NCBI GenBank assembly: GCA_021432605.1
Contig: MU271144.1
Coordinates: forward strand, 1,298,606 to 1,362,605
DNA from: Coniochaeta sp. PMI_546
Lineage: Eukaryota > Ascomycota > Sordariomycetes > Coniochaetales > Coniochaetaceae
Reading direction: 5' to 3'
Length of the DNA stretch: 64,000 nucleotides
Shown: one piece after another, positions 20,330 to 31,518 of the stretch
How positions within the stretch are numbered: the stretch's first letter is position 1
Layout of the letters: every line of letters starts with the position of its first letter
Position numbers and translations under genes: made by a program
The notes under the pieces: model-generated
What the model saw: the letters and a program-made list of their open reading frames with translations, nothing else
Database searches by the model: none
Told to the model about the DNA's origin: nothing

Positions 20330-22762
20330 ATGGATCATATTGACACTGTTACTCGACCCAGAGCTCGCCCACTTCTGCATCATATAGCTCGGTTCCACCC
20401 CGCGTTCGCCGGCAAGATGTCTTCCAACCCTCGAAGGACTCCGGTGACTCGTCCGGCTGCCGGGTCTCTTTCACTTAAGACCAACATGGTCCTCAGGAAA
20501 GGTGCCACTTTCCATTCTCCTACAACTCCCACTTCACCAGAGATCGTCGACTTCCGGCCACCATCGCTTCCGCGCCGGTCTCAGACGAACCTTGACGATG
20601 TCATCGACTCTCACCGTCGCCGTGTCGCCTTGACTCTGGGGAACATCGACAGAACCCTTACTTCATCCACCAAGACGTCGTCGTCGGCATTCCGCGACGA
20701 TAGCCTTCCCATCCCACGTGGTTTCCTCGACCACACCCTCGACTCAAGCATCATGTCGAAAGAACTTGATGTTGAGCGTCGCGTGTTGCGACCTCGTAAC
20801 CGCCGTGCCTCTCGGCACCATGAGTCCGATAGTGGGCTCGGCACTTCCATCGACACCACACCAGAGAAGCAAGCTGGGGCTTCCGCAAAGATCCAGAGAA
20901 CCACCGTCAAGTCCTCTACTCTTACGAGGTCAGCTGCCGCCAGCTCCTCGTCAAACGCTGGCCTCCCTGCCCTCAGCGCCCGGGCCACCAATCGCATTTA
21001 CGAGCACACTCTGAAACCCCTTCTCGCAAAGTCGGCTTTCAAGGCCTTCCACCCGCTTGTTCTCGAGTGTCCCAGGAAGATACAAGAGAAGGAAATTGTC
21101 TGTCTCAGAGATGTCGAGAAGACTCTTCTTCTACTTGCTCCAGTAAGTGAACTCCGCAGTGACAAAGGCGTCCGGGGAGATACTTATCGCGCCCTGTGTT
21201 TAAAGGAGAGGACCAACGCTGCCAAAACATACCTCGATTTCTGCCTCACGACGATCAGGTGCATTCAAGCAACCGTGGAATACCTGAGCGACCGAGAGCA
21301 GACCCGGCCTCGCGACCTCCCTTATACAAGCGGCTATTTCATCGATCTTGTTGATCAGATTCGCCAATACGCACAACAGCTTGCTGACTCCAACACGAAG
21401 GGTGGAGAGGCAGACGAGATGGACATCGACCCGTATGGCTGTACCCTCTCGTTATCTGGTTCAGTTCAAGTTGCTAACATCTGCTATAGAACTGATGAGA
21501 TCAAACTACATGGCGGTATGACTGTCAACGGTCGTCATGCTGAACTTGTCCGCGTCAAGAAGAATGGCAAAGCCATCTCACTTGCCACTGGACTTCCGGT
21601 TGACGTGATCGAGGAGGAAGCCAAGGATACGGTCCGGATCAAGCGCTCTGCAAGCGAGGAGCTTGAGGATGAAGAGGAGATCATGCGTTCCATGGCCCGC
21701 CGAAAGAAGAATGCTACCCCCGAAGAGCTTGCTCCCAAAAAATGTCGTGAGCCAGGCTGCAACAAAGAGTTCAAGCGCCCATGTGACCTCACCAAGCATG
21801 AGAAGACTCACTCACGTCCATGGAAGTGCCCTGTGCCGACGTGCAAGTATCATGAATATGGTTGGCCAACGGAGAAAGAGATGGACCGTCATCACAATGA
21901 CAAACATTCTTCGGCGCCACCCATGTACGAATGCTTGTACAAGCCATGCCCGTATAAGTCAAAGCGGGAATCCAACTGCAAGCAGCACATGGAGAAGGCA
22001 CACGGCTGGACATATGTCCGCACAAAGACAAACGGCAAGAAAGGCCTTAGCGTGTCGGGCAGCGTCACCCACACGACACCTCAGCTCGTCAACTTACCAA
22101 CTCCTTCAAGCGAGCACAGCATGGGAGTCGCGACGCCGCCTGACGACCATTCATTTGGTGCGCTTTACAGCAACCTCGACTTCCCGTCCTACATTCCAAG
22201 TGATGTTCACTTCGACAACTTCCCTCAGGACATTCAGCTGGACTACTCACCCATTGACAACGCTACACCGTCGACGGATTCTGGTGCTGATCGAAATTCA
22301 GCCTACCAGGACATCGGCAATGACTTCACCCTGGACGAGGATATCTATGCTGCCACTGTTCAGCTCCCCACTCCAGCTCACAATCTGTATCACAAGGACT
22401 TTCCACAGCAGTTTGCCCAATTTTCAGCGGCCGAGCTAGTTCAACCACAGTCTGCTCCACATCTTTCCCCGATCGGACAGGGCAACGCTATGCTCTTCAC
22501 GCCGACATCCATGGCCGGTGTAGATGAGGGGTTTGATGAACATCAAGACTTCTCCGGTATGGGCAACAGCGGTGACTTCGTCCTTTTCCCTAATGGAGAC
22601 GTGTCGAAACAACTGTACAACGACCCGCTCTTCGCGGCCGAGGTGCCAAGCCTTACTGCTGGCTTCTCACAGCCCAACTCGCAGGACTTCATGAATGCCA
22701 TTCAGGACATGGACTGGTCACAAGGAGACTTTGCGCAGTTCTTACAACATCGGGCCATGTGA
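20330..22762 (+). CDS. ace1: C2H2 zinc-finger regulator, ACE1 type (cellulase repressor)
   Basis: The protein matches Trichoderma ACE1 as I recall it, a repressor of cellulase and xylanase genes related to Aspergillus SltA/StzA. Shared stretches include KKCREPGCNKEFKRPCDLTK, HSRPWKCPVPTCKYHEYGW and SNCKQHMEKAHGWTYVRTK, covering three Cys2His2-type fingers. Upstream of the fingers is a nuclear-signal-like RRKK. Two introns are hidden in the open frame: 21143-21205 (63 nt, GTAAGT...AAG) and 21433-21489 (57 nt, GTATGG...GCTAAC...TAG). Removing them restores the joins LAP-ERTNAAKTYLDF and DIDP-TDEIKL that fit the family. Translation may start at 20330 or, by homology, at 20417 (MSSNPRRTPVTRP), giving about 770 or 741 aa; the second is nearer the family length. 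The C-terminus is acidic and Gln/Pro-rich, as in a regulatory region. Confidence 0.9.
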   Translation: MDHIDTVTRPRARPLLHHIARFHPAFAGKMSSNPRRTPVTRPAAGSLSLKTNMVLRKGATFHSPTTPTSPEIVDFRPPSLPRRSQTNLDDVIDSHRRRVALTLGNIDRTLTSSTKTSSSAFRDDSLPIPRGFLDHTLDSSIMSKELDVERRVLRPRNRRASRHHESDSGLGTSIDTTPEKQAGASAKIQRTTVKSSTLTRSAAASSSSNAGLPALSARATNRIYEHTLKPLLAKSAFKAFHPLVLECPRKIQEKEIVCLRDVEKTLLLLAPVSELRSDKGVRGDTYRALCLKERTNAAKTYLDFCLTTIRCIQATVEYLSDREQTRPRDLPYTSGYFIDLVDQIRQYAQQLADSNTKGGEADEMDIDPYGCTLSLSGSVQVANICYRTDEIKLHGGMTVNGRHAELVRVKKNGKAISLATGLPVDVIEEEAKDTVRIKRSASEELEDEEEIMRSMARRKKNATPEELAPKKCREPGCNKEFKRPCDLTKHEKTHSRPWKCPVPTCKYHEYGWPTEKEMDRHHNDKHSSAPPMYECLYKPCPYKSKRESNCKQHMEKAHGWTYVRTKTNGKKGLSVSGSVTHTTPQLVNLPTPSSEHSMGVATPPDDHSFGALYSNLDFPSYIPSDVHFDNFPQDIQLDYSPIDNATPSTDSGADRNSAYQDIGNDFTLDEDIYAATVQLPTPAHNLYHKDFPQQFAQFSAAELVQPQSAPHLSPIGQGNAMLFTPTSMAGVDEGFDEHQDFSGMGNSGDFVLFPNGDVSKQLYNDPLFAAEVPSLTAGFSQPNSQDFMNAIQDMDWSQGDFAQFLQHRAM

Positions 22763-24415
22763 TGACCGATGCACAGATTGTTTGATCCGTGATTCGAAGT
22801 GACATCAGCGAATGAAAGCATGTTTTCACATGCCAGCAGCGTTGATCATGTGCAACGTGTGGCCCAATGCTGTGTGTGGTGGAAGCGTCTTTCAAACGGG
22901 CGCCTCGTGTTTATTTTATGATCTGATGAACAATTACGTTGGAGCGAGCAATGATTTTGAATTTTTAGGGATATTATGGTAGATTGGGTACAGGAAGGAT
23001 GGGACAGTTGCAGATTGATGTCGCTGGAGGGAGCAGCTCTTTCTCACTCTCTCTCTCGCTATCTTTATCTTTGTAACACATTTCCACTATCTCAACTTTC
23101 TGTTTTGGCCATGCTCCCTGACCTACTTGTGTTCCCTCCCGTTGCCTCGCTGTCTCTTACCTTTACGAGTTAGTATTATGCTTCTGGACGTGGGGTGAGC
23201 GGATGTGGGTGACGGTTGAGAGGTGTTCTTGATGGCGGAGAGCCGTGATAAGTGGAATCATTAGAGCTAGGACTATCTACCATAGAGACACATCTCCCAA
23301 AAATATGAAACACAAATCGTTAGGGCGACTCTCTGTGCATCTTTGAGGGAGAACGAGCCTTCATCAACTACAGTTCCTTCCCTTGATACCTACGCCTTAT
23401 GCATCCCGCAGCCTCGTTAGACGTGATCCAAGAAAGCAAAAACGGCAAGAACCCTATGGTTGGCGATTCGTTAGCAGCCATATCCTTGATGTATCTCGCG
23501 ACACGAAATCCCCGAAACACCCAGATCACACATCCTTCAGAAACCCGAGTTTTAAGCACCACCATCCCCACACCAACGCACGCCTCGCCGCTCCCCGTCC
23601 CGGCAGCACATGGCGGTGCAGCCGTCAGCCTCTCGGCCACGGACGAGAAGAGCAGTTCGACGCAGCCGGCGCCGAGGAGCTCCCACCTTCACCTAGCCCC
23701 CCCCTCCAAACGCACCCCTTTCCAACCTTCCCCCTTTCGCCCTCCTTCTCTCACGGAGGAATTGGCCTCCGCTTTTTGGACGAGGGGACGGGAGGGTGTA
23801 TTTGGGAGAGATCGAGAAGGAGTACGTCTGAAAAGGAAAGAAGTGGCAGCGGGGGTTTGTTGCCCGGGGCGGTCTAAGACGGCTCTTCCTATTTTGAGTT
23901 GAGGGTGCAAACGTGTTGCGTACTTCATCATTTGGAATTGTGTGTGACACCGTGATCTGGGCGTGGGGAAGGGGGGGTTGTGCTGAAAGTGAAGGTTCAC
24001 GCACCTGTGGAGTCCCGAGTTGCGGCGATCGAAAAGCTGGACATTGTGGCTGATTAGCTCGCGAGCGGTTAGTTTAGGTAGTAAAAGCCGGAGCTTGTAG
24101 CAGTCGGTCTATATCGAGACATTGTAAATCCGACTCGCCGAGCTCAAGAGCATGGCTGTGGATGTTGAAAGATTGAATGTTTATTCAAGTTATGAGGTTG
24201 AGTTGGAAGTTTTGTTGCAGTGCCGAGAAAGAAAATGAATTTAAACGCGATTTGGGTATTTGATCACGTGTTATTTGTCAAGAAGGTCCCTCTACCCAAA
24301 GTGTCTACCTTAGGTTTATAACAGAACTCCACCATTAACCATAACCTCCTGCCAAGTCCTCGCGCAAGAAGGCGTAACCTGAACGCCCTAACCTGAACAC
24401 CGTAACCTGAACTCC
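22763..24415. other. Intergenic, no confident gene
   Basis: This region lies between ace1 and the Fic gene (3' regions of convergent genes). Two overlapping plus frames of about 165 codons (23383-23877 and 23399-23902) are Pro/Ser-rich with no domain. The start of the stretch is AT-richer and fits a 3' UTR. A 15-bp-type tandem repeat lies at its right end. Confidence 0.5.
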
Positions 24416-24416
24416 C
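24374..24416. repeat. Tandem repeat, three units of TAACCTGAAC
   Basis: Three imperfect units of about 14-16 nt share the core TAACCTGAAC (gtaacctgaacgccc, taacctgaacaccg, taacctgaactccc). They sit immediately downstream of the Fic gene stop codon on the minus strand. Confidence 0.8.
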
Positions 24417-25627
24417 TATGTTTCAGCCTCCAGGGCTTTTCTCCACCTCTTCAAAGTCGCATACACCTGCCGGAGGAGAAAGCTTGGTAGCTCCTTGTGG
24501 GCTCCCTCCCATGTGTCGTATCCCCTATCGACGTACTGCAACGCCATGGATCCCAACCTGGCCATGATGTCTTGATACTGGTCGAGGTGCTGGTCCGCCC
24601 CGACCGCAACCACTATCCCGCCGTACTTGAGAAGCAAGGCATTCATGATGAGCCGGCTCAACCGCCTGTCGCCGCCATGGGCTGCATGGAAGACGTACGA
24701 TAGCTGGCAGCACTGCGCCGCGAGGGCAATCGGATCTATCTTTCCTGTTTCTACCGCCGACCGGACCTTTCTTCGCAGGATTTCGGCGAGTCTCTCCAAG
24801 AATTGTTCAAGTCTCCCCACGTCGACGCACCAGATTCTGTCGCCGCAGCTTGTGGTATGGTACTCTCGGTCGCAGCCGCTCCAGTCACACCAGCTGACGC
24901 CATCCGCACCATGGAACCCCTGAGTAAGAATGCCATGTGTTTCAACAAGGGTTTCCATTGTGAGCTCTTTCTCCTCGACAGCCGCATGGTTGAACAGATA
25001 CATGGCAGCCAGCGCATGGTCGAGAATCTCACGTTCGCAGCGACGGACGGACCAAGCGTCCACGGATAAGTTGTGCCTGACAAAATACTCTATGACAGTG
25101 TTGCGCATCCCTGCCAGATAAGCTAACCGCAACCGTACATTCCGTTTCACTCGGTGTGTGCTGAGAAATATTGGTCGGCAGATGCGATTTGTGGTATAGA
25201 AGTCTGCGCCGACGCCTTCAATCGCATTTGAGCCCCATATCACTTGGCACAGCATGTCGGCTAGGGAACCATTCGACAAAGTTGCGTATGGGGTAGTTAC
25301 CCTGAGGAACCTTGAGATGTTTGCTGCCTCATCACGTGTCCGATCGTAGCAGTGAGTGCTGTCGGCGTCGTACTCCTCGTCCTTCCTGATAATGAGCACG
25401 GAAACCGTCGTTCCATCACGGGTTTGTGCCCTGGCGTTGGCCATAGGTGTGAATGGGCCGACCCATATCTGCCGTAGAGCCTCGGTAAAACGGACTTCAG
25501 GGGCTGCTGGTGTGGAAGGGGCCGGCGGCCGCGGCGGTGGCATATCAAGGCTGCTCATTCTTGCCAGTATACTTGCTTTCTTAAGCCTCGTCAGACGAGT
25601 GTGTGTGATAAAAGAAACAATGCACAT
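24416..25627 (-). CDS. Fic-domain protein with degenerate active-site motif
   Basis: Fic enzymes transfer AMP or related groups to proteins. This 403-codon frame has the Fic helix layout. The inhibitory-helix motif [S/T]xxxE[G/N] is intact as SNAIEG (residues 133-138, after IW). The region that should hold the HPFx(D/E)GNGR catalytic loop reads HAAHGGDRR (314-322). It keeps the catalytic-position His, the first loop Gly and the final Arg, but the Phe, the acidic metal-binding residue, the Asn and the second Gly are replaced. The following LIMNALLLKYGGIVV matches fungal Fic proteins, so the alignment is not in doubt. The frame is complete with no stop or frameshift. The start is 25627 or the inner ATG at 25558 (MSSLDMPPP). 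No introns were seen. It may be a pseudoenzyme or have altered chemistry. Confidence 0.8.
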   Translation of the reverse strand: MCIVSFITHTRLTRLKKASILARMSSLDMPPPRPPAPSTPAAPEVRFTEALRQIWVGPFTPMANARAQTRDGTTVSVLIIRKDEEYDADSTHCYDRTRDEAANISRFLRVTTPYATLSNGSLADMLCQVIWGSNAIEGVGADFYTTNRICRPIFLSTHRVKRNVRLRLAYLAGMRNTVIEYFVRHNLSVDAWSVRRCEREILDHALAAMYLFNHAAVEEKELTMETLVETHGILTQGFHGADGVSWCDWSGCDREYHTTSCGDRIWCVDVGRLEQFLERLAEILRRKVRSAVETGKIDPIALAAQCCQLSYVFHAAHGGDRRLSRLIMNALLLKYGGIVVAVGADQHLDQYQDIMARLGSMALQYVDRGYDTWEGAHKELPSFLLRQVYATLKRWRKALEAET

Positions 25628-26020
25628 AAAATACCGATGAAAGGGTAGACGGCTGCTTTTATGGCTGCGAGGGCAGCAAGCCGTCGGGAGGTTCTGACAG
25701 CCAAGGGCGACATTATGAACTTGTTAAAAACCCTCGATTGGGCCATTCGTGTATAGGCTTAAGACGTGACCATCTCAGGCCGTACGAGATGTGCAAGAGG
25801 TCACCTACGCTCGCCCCTCTTCCGCAGAAGGTCTTTAACGGACGGGAAGGTTTTTTCTCCCAAGGCCCTGCAGTATGAGTCAATTTAATGTACCTAATCG
25901 GCTTTTTCTTTTAATAGGGCTCGCTTACGTGTTCAGATTGAATGAACTTGGGACGACTTCTTTATAGATCAAGCAGCTGAGCAGTAGCTCCGAGGATGCA
26001 GTATTTAGGGACAGCCAAGT
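25628..26020. other. Short intergenic stretch, no gene seen
   Basis: This is the upstream region of the Fic gene and the 3' region of the Zn2Cys6 gene, both on the minus strand. No other feature was recognised. Confidence 0.6.
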
Positions 26021-28776
26021 TCACCCAATAAACTCCGCATCGACCAGCGTCTCCCATGGCTGGCCCGTCTCCCAGACCTTCTCCATCAATTTCCGCGCTC
26101 TCTGAACCTATTGTATTCCGTCAGTACCCAGAAACAATGAGCCTAATCACTAAAGGGAAAAATCTACTTACCTGCATCATCCCCGTCCGCTCGACGGTCA
26201 GGATTCTCTCTAGAATAACGCCCCGCTCAACGGAATCAACAAGCTCGCACCCGGCGGTAAACATAGGAAACAGCAAGCAAGTCTCCGCGCTGCTCCCCCG
26301 CTCGACATGCTCCAGACACTCGAGCACACTCTGTGCCGCGCCCCTAACATCCGGATGCCCGGACCGCTTGCCCAACACCCGACGATGCAGGTGAATCAGT
26401 GCCGCGTGATGAAAAGCCCTGTTCGCGGCAGCCATCTGCGTCCTGTCCCACCGCCGCAGCGGGGAGGGAGCATGGACGTGCCCGCACGGTCGGCTCGGCG
26501 CCGCGAGACTGCGGAGAACGGCCGTCTCGAGAGAAGATGCTGCCGCCCGGGTGGCGGCGTCGGGGGTCCATCCTGCTCGGTGCAGGCGCGCTTCTTCGCA
26601 GTGCCGGGCCAGCTCGGCTATGCGGGCGAGGATGAAGACGCAGCGGGGCGTGAAGCCTAGGATGCAGTCTATGCGCTCCATGTCCTCGTCCCAGTGCCCT
26701 TCGCCGGTATGGTCGTCCGAATGTGGCAATCCTGGTGACGGTGGTCCTCCGGTGGTGTAACATGAGGGTGTAAGGAGTGTCGCCGGCCCGCCGCTGAGAC
26801 TGCCGAGGACGTCAAGGTAGGCGAACCAGCTCCAGAGTAGAGAGCGCACGCATTGTTCCTGCGTGGCTGGCTGTATGCGGCGTAGTCCGTCGGGCATCCG
26901 GGAGATCAGTTCTCGAGCTAAATTCAGGTGGTGATGCCATGGGATGGAGCCGCCGATGGCCGCCGGGGAGATAATCTCCAGTGACGCGAGCATGATGGCT
27001 GCCGCGAGGTCCGCTGTTGATATGACTGTTCCGGGGTCATTCATGGATTGTTTGACAAGGGAGCTGAGGTCTGCGATCACTCCCTGGACTAGATGTGCTA
27101 TGCGGAGGCTCGGTTCCGGATATTTCAGGTGGCGAGCTCGATGTGATGCTGAGTATGCAAGGAGGAGACTAAGCAGATTATCGTGCTTGACAGCCATCTG
27201 CGGGAGAACAGTGCGGAATGGGTTGGATTGCGGGTCGTCGTGAGGCACAAGGACCCTTGCAGTATGGTTCAAGAAATGGTGAAAATACAGTAGGTTCATT
27301 GGATTTTGTCGGAGTTTGGGTGGAAGGGGTTCTAGCTCCTTGGAGATCCAGACCTCGACCCGTCCTTCGTAGTAGTTTCGAGTCTCTCGCATACCGAAAC
27401 CGAAGTCGGAGGGATAGCTCTCTCTCGTCATACCTTCAGAAGCAGACTCATGTCCTCCCTTGAAGTCGCTCGGCGAATAACCCATGATGGCCTTTGCATC
27501 GTCATTTAGGCCGATGTCTTTGTCGGGCTCACCGCTGTCATATCCATAGAATGTGGCAGTCTCGGGTGTTACTGCACGAGCCAGCACATCGTGGCTGCCT
27601 GGGCCGAGTCCAGGAAAGGTCCGTTCACCCAACCTGGGTTTAACATCAAAAGGGGTAGAAAGTAACGACTGCACAGAAAGTCGGCGGATATCTGAGGGTG
27701 CTGACATATTTGGTGTAGTTCTTGACACGCAGCAGTGATCATCATCGCCGACACTCGTCGATATCGAGGTCAAAGGTGAAGCTGCTAATGGTAGAGACAA
27801 GTTTGAATACAGACATGGTCTTACGCCGAATTCAGCCGTAGATGCGGGTGGCGGAGACCACGGCGAGGCCTCTGTGACGCCTTCATAGTTAACCGGATTG
27901 AAGCCATATTTGGGTTTCTTCCAGGGCCGCTGCGGTGTGGGCGGCGTATCGATAGTGTCGTTCTCAACGTACGGCGAGACTTCTTCAGTTCCCACGCTCT
28001 CACCCCTGCTCCTTTCCGTTGACCGTAGACCGCGTTGGCTACGGCTAGCGAAGACCTCTCCCTGGCATCGACTTGGGCTATGTTGTTGTGAATTGTCCGA
28101 GAGGAGAGTAGAGCCGACCGAATCATCGGGGATAAACGCGTGCACTTCAGTTGCAACGCTGTCAGGAAGTGTTGAAATGGAAGGTGAAATCGGACTTTGT
28201 TGGTTAATGGGAGTGAAGACGAGAGACGTGGGCGCGGCGAGAGTCCGAATGGTCCCAGCTGGTGAGATGGGTTCCTTGTAGATGGGGTCCCACAGGGTGG
28301 GAAGGTGTTCTAAGTCGTGCTGCCCACTCTTCGCCGTTGATTCAGGCTTCTCTCCATTAGAAGGACTTGCACTTGACAGCGCCGTCGAAGGAGTTGATGG
28401 ACTCGCTTCGGGCTCGTTGGGTCTCCTCTTCTTGCTAGGGCGGTAGTTGCCATCTCCCAGCCAGTTCAACCGGACGGAATAATCACACTCGATACCAGAC
28501 TTTTGGCAACTAGAACAGTCATCAACATCACTCGATCAGCCTCCGGCTCAACTGGTAGCGGTGCCATTGTGCCGTCGGAAGTAGAAGACATACTTGTCGC
28601 ATTGGGGGCGTCCTTCGTCACATTTAACCTTCCTATTCTTACACGGCCTGCGTGATGGAATTTAGTACTGGCGGAGAAACCCTACAACAAGACAAAAGGC
28701 CGGCGAAGTCTCACCAACAACCATTCCGACTACGTCTCTTGGGCTGCGGAGCCCCGGGTTTCTTCGGCCGTGGCAT
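26021..28776 (-). CDS. Zn2Cys6 transcription factor with fungal-specific regulatory domain
   Basis: Four exons were assembled: 28776-28715, 28647-28594, 28509-26172 and 26107-26021, giving 846 aa. The first two small exons encode the DNA-binding cluster: NGCWPCKNRKVKCDEGRPQC continuing into DNCQKSGIEC. The cysteine spacing is C20-x2-C23-x6-C30-x6-C37-x2-C40-x6-C47, an exact Zn2Cys6 pattern. The middle is Ser/Pro-rich. The C-terminal half (LLYFHHFLNHTARVLVPHDD onward) resembles the fungal-specific transcription factor family Fungal_trans_2. The last exon, spliced through GTAAGT...CTGAC...CAATAG, supplies the usual ending QRARKLMEKVWETG...LVDAEFIG; without it the protein would end in an unrelated tail. 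The target pathway is unknown. Confidence 0.88.
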
Positions 28777-29325
28777 AATAACCAGAGGTTGGGTCAGCCT
28801 TCATGTACGCTTGATTGTCGTGTCTTGCTGTTGCTGTAGCATAGTTGGGGTAACTGATATGTTTGCCTGGTCCATTTCCCCCCCCAAAATGGGAAGTAAG
28901 GAAAAAAGTTGGTCTTTCTATACCGTAATGTCCCGCTAAACCAGTACGGCACGAACCGAGCATATGTCAGGGAATGCGAGGTCAATAAAACTCAGATTCG
29001 GGAATCATAAACAACTAATAAGCTGGGTTTGACGGCACAACCAGGCAAAGATCGTTCGCAAGCGACATTTAGCAGGACAACAATTGGTTTAGGGTAGGTA
29101 GTTAGTTGTCGATGAGTCCGCAATCCCATCGGGTTCATGTCGGGTCAGATAAGCCGGCAGCTCCACCGCCAAGTCCGCCCACTTGGACCAATCGCGGCAT
29201 TGACTGCCGGCGACGTACGAGCAGTTTTCAGAGCAACGCGAATCAGCCTAGTGCTCCTTGATTGCCACTGCGGCTGGCAGCAGCCACATACTGTCGTGTG
29301 CGTATGAAAGCACCGGTCGCCAGCC
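28777..29325. other. Intergenic, promoter of the Zn2Cys6 gene
   Basis: This stretch separates the regulator start from the 3' end of the WD40-cyclophilin gene. It has only short frames and nothing recognisable. Confidence 0.6.
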
Positions 29326-31320
29326 TCAGACGATATCGATGTTGAGAATCCTAATGTCATCCTCTGGCCTCTCCTTGTACGTCCTCACATTCTCGATCTT
29401 GTGTATGACATCAAAGCCCTGTATGGCACGCCCAAAGATGGTGTGCTTGTTATCTAGCCAAGGCTGAATCTCATGTTAGCGCTTTCCAAATTCCAAGCCA
29501 AGGGAGGCGTGTGACATACCGTCCTCTCTGTCGTGATAAAGAATTGACTGCCGTTGGAGTTGGGACCTGCATTGGCCATGCTCACGGTGTAGGGCTTGTC
29601 GTGCTTCAAGTTACTAAACTCGTCCTCGAAGTGGTGTCCCCAGATGCTCTCGCCGCCCGTCCCATCTCCTAACGGATCGCCGCCCTGTATCATGAACTTT
29701 CGGATAACACGATGGAAGATGGTATTGTTGTAGTAGCCCCTCCGTGAATGGGTGACAAAGTTCTCTACGGCCTTCGGTGCCGCGTCAGGGAAAAGCCGAA
29801 TGTGGATGTCCCCGTAATTGGTATGTAGAACAGCCGCAGTGCCCGTCTCGACAGCCTTCTTTTGCTCGACCTTTTTGTGCCCAAGCGTTGTAGGTTTCTC
29901 GTTCTGAACATCTCTGGTTGACTTTGAGATTTCCTCTTGATTGGTAAACATGTAGAATCGCACTTTGCCGACACCCGTGGCTACGAGAATCGGATCTCTG
30001 CTCTCGGATTCTTGAAGAAGGGGGTTGCTCGATGCCGCCATAGCCACTGTGGTGACGCCCTTCTTCTGCGGTTGCCCCTGGTAAATAGCTAAGTTGAGAG
30101 GCCTGAAACTCTCATCTTTCCCGTACACCTTGACCACTTGGTTTGTGTATGTATTCAAAACCTTGATGCCCAGATAGGAGCCGAAGATGATAAAGTGCCC
30201 GGATTCATCAAAGATGACGTTGAACTTGCTCCGTAGGGCAGGTGTATCAATTTCCTTCTCAATGGCGAGCCGCCGTCCAAATTCGCCGTTATCAAGTTTT
30301 ACCAGTGCCGTGCCTGCTTGTTGTGTCTCCTCGATCACCGCCAGTGACTCGTCATATGTCTTGTGTAACTTGGCTGTAGCGAAGTCAAATATTCGGATCT
30401 TCCTGTCAGGGAATGAGAGAGTGGCAAACTGGTTTCCATCGGGTGATATTGTGATAGACGTTGGCGTAGTCTTTGCCTTCTTGAAGTCGAATAGATTTGT
30501 CGAACTCTTGAATTGGAAGACATTGTCGGGCTTCTCATAGTTCCCGCCCGGCCTCCAATATTCAATCATGCCATTTTCATCGGCAGAAACGACGCAGTCG
30601 AACTTGTCATTGAAAGCCATAAGGTTGACCACGCTCCGGTGCAGACCCTTGAGAGTATGGAGGGGATCCAACTTCTCGCCACGGCCATCATATACGTGAA
30701 TTACTGGCTTCTCGTCCTCAGAAACGGCCAAGAGAGGCAGTGAGGCGCCTTTCGTGTGGACCCAGCAGACACAGCGTGGGACGTATTCAAGTTGTAACAT
30801 GGCCAGGAGATCGAACGTGATGACATCAAAGATCTTGACAGTCTTGTCGGCCCCGGCTGTAGCAAAGCTCCTCCCGTCCTGGCTCACCGAGACCGACTTA
30901 ATATCACCCTGGTGTGCCTTGAACTCCTTCACGAATTCGATGCCATCGGCAACCTTCTTCCAGAACTTGACAACACCGTCGACCGAAGAGGTAATGAGGA
31001 ATTCGGTGAGTGGAGTAATCGTGACGTATGACAACGTATCCTTGTGCATCAGCGACTTCGAGTAGCGAGTCGACTTAGGGAGCGCTGAGATGTACAGCTT
31101 CTCGTATGGAAGTACTCGTCGCTTCTTCTTGGGCATTGAAGAGGGCAGCTGGGGCCCCATGTCGTCGTCAGAGGAGCTTTCTATGGCAGTCTCGGGTCAG
31201 CCCATCACCCTAGGATATCGTGCATGGTAGTGCTTGCTCACCATCCTGTTCCTGACCGGCAAACTCGGTATGGCTCCGCTTGTTCGACTTCGACCCATCC
31301 TCTTGGCTGAGTGCGGCCAT
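29326..31320 (-). CDS. cyp15: WD40-repeat peptidyl-prolyl isomerase (PPWD1 / Cyp15)
   Basis: This is a spliceosome-associated cyclophilin that catalyses proline cis-trans isomerisation. Three exons: 31320-31242, 31180-29520 and 29463-29326, giving 625 aa. The N-terminus is acidic ([10 protein letters not shown]) and followed by basic PKKKRR. WD40 blades follow, for example [16 protein letters not shown] and [16 protein letters not shown]. The C-terminal cyclophilin domain starts near [20 protein letters not shown] and keeps the active-site stretches [27 protein letters not shown] and [11 protein letters not shown], so it should be catalytically competent. The last intron (GTATGT...GCTAAC...TTCAG) separates the active-site Thr stretch from PWLDNK, and reading through it would truncate the domain. 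The gene is single-domain-complete and orthologous to human PPWD1. Confidence 0.93.
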
Positions 31321-31518
31321 TGCGCTTCACTAGACACAATATAGGCCCAAAGGAGGGAATGATGTAGGGTTTTGTAGAATGGCCAGCCTTGGCGCAGAAT
31401 ACCGAAGAGGGTATTGGTAGTGCTCGGTATAGATGGTCCCGGTCGTCCAGGAGCTTCTGTTGTACAGCTGTAATCCTTGTGTCGCGGTCGAGAATACCGG
31501 TCTCCGATTGGTTAGCAG

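Noticed and set aside
23383-23902. Two overlapping plus-strand frames of about 165 codons
   Set aside because: Pro/Ser-rich composition without domain, two frames open at once, and no leader or splice support; likely low-complexity non-coding sequence.
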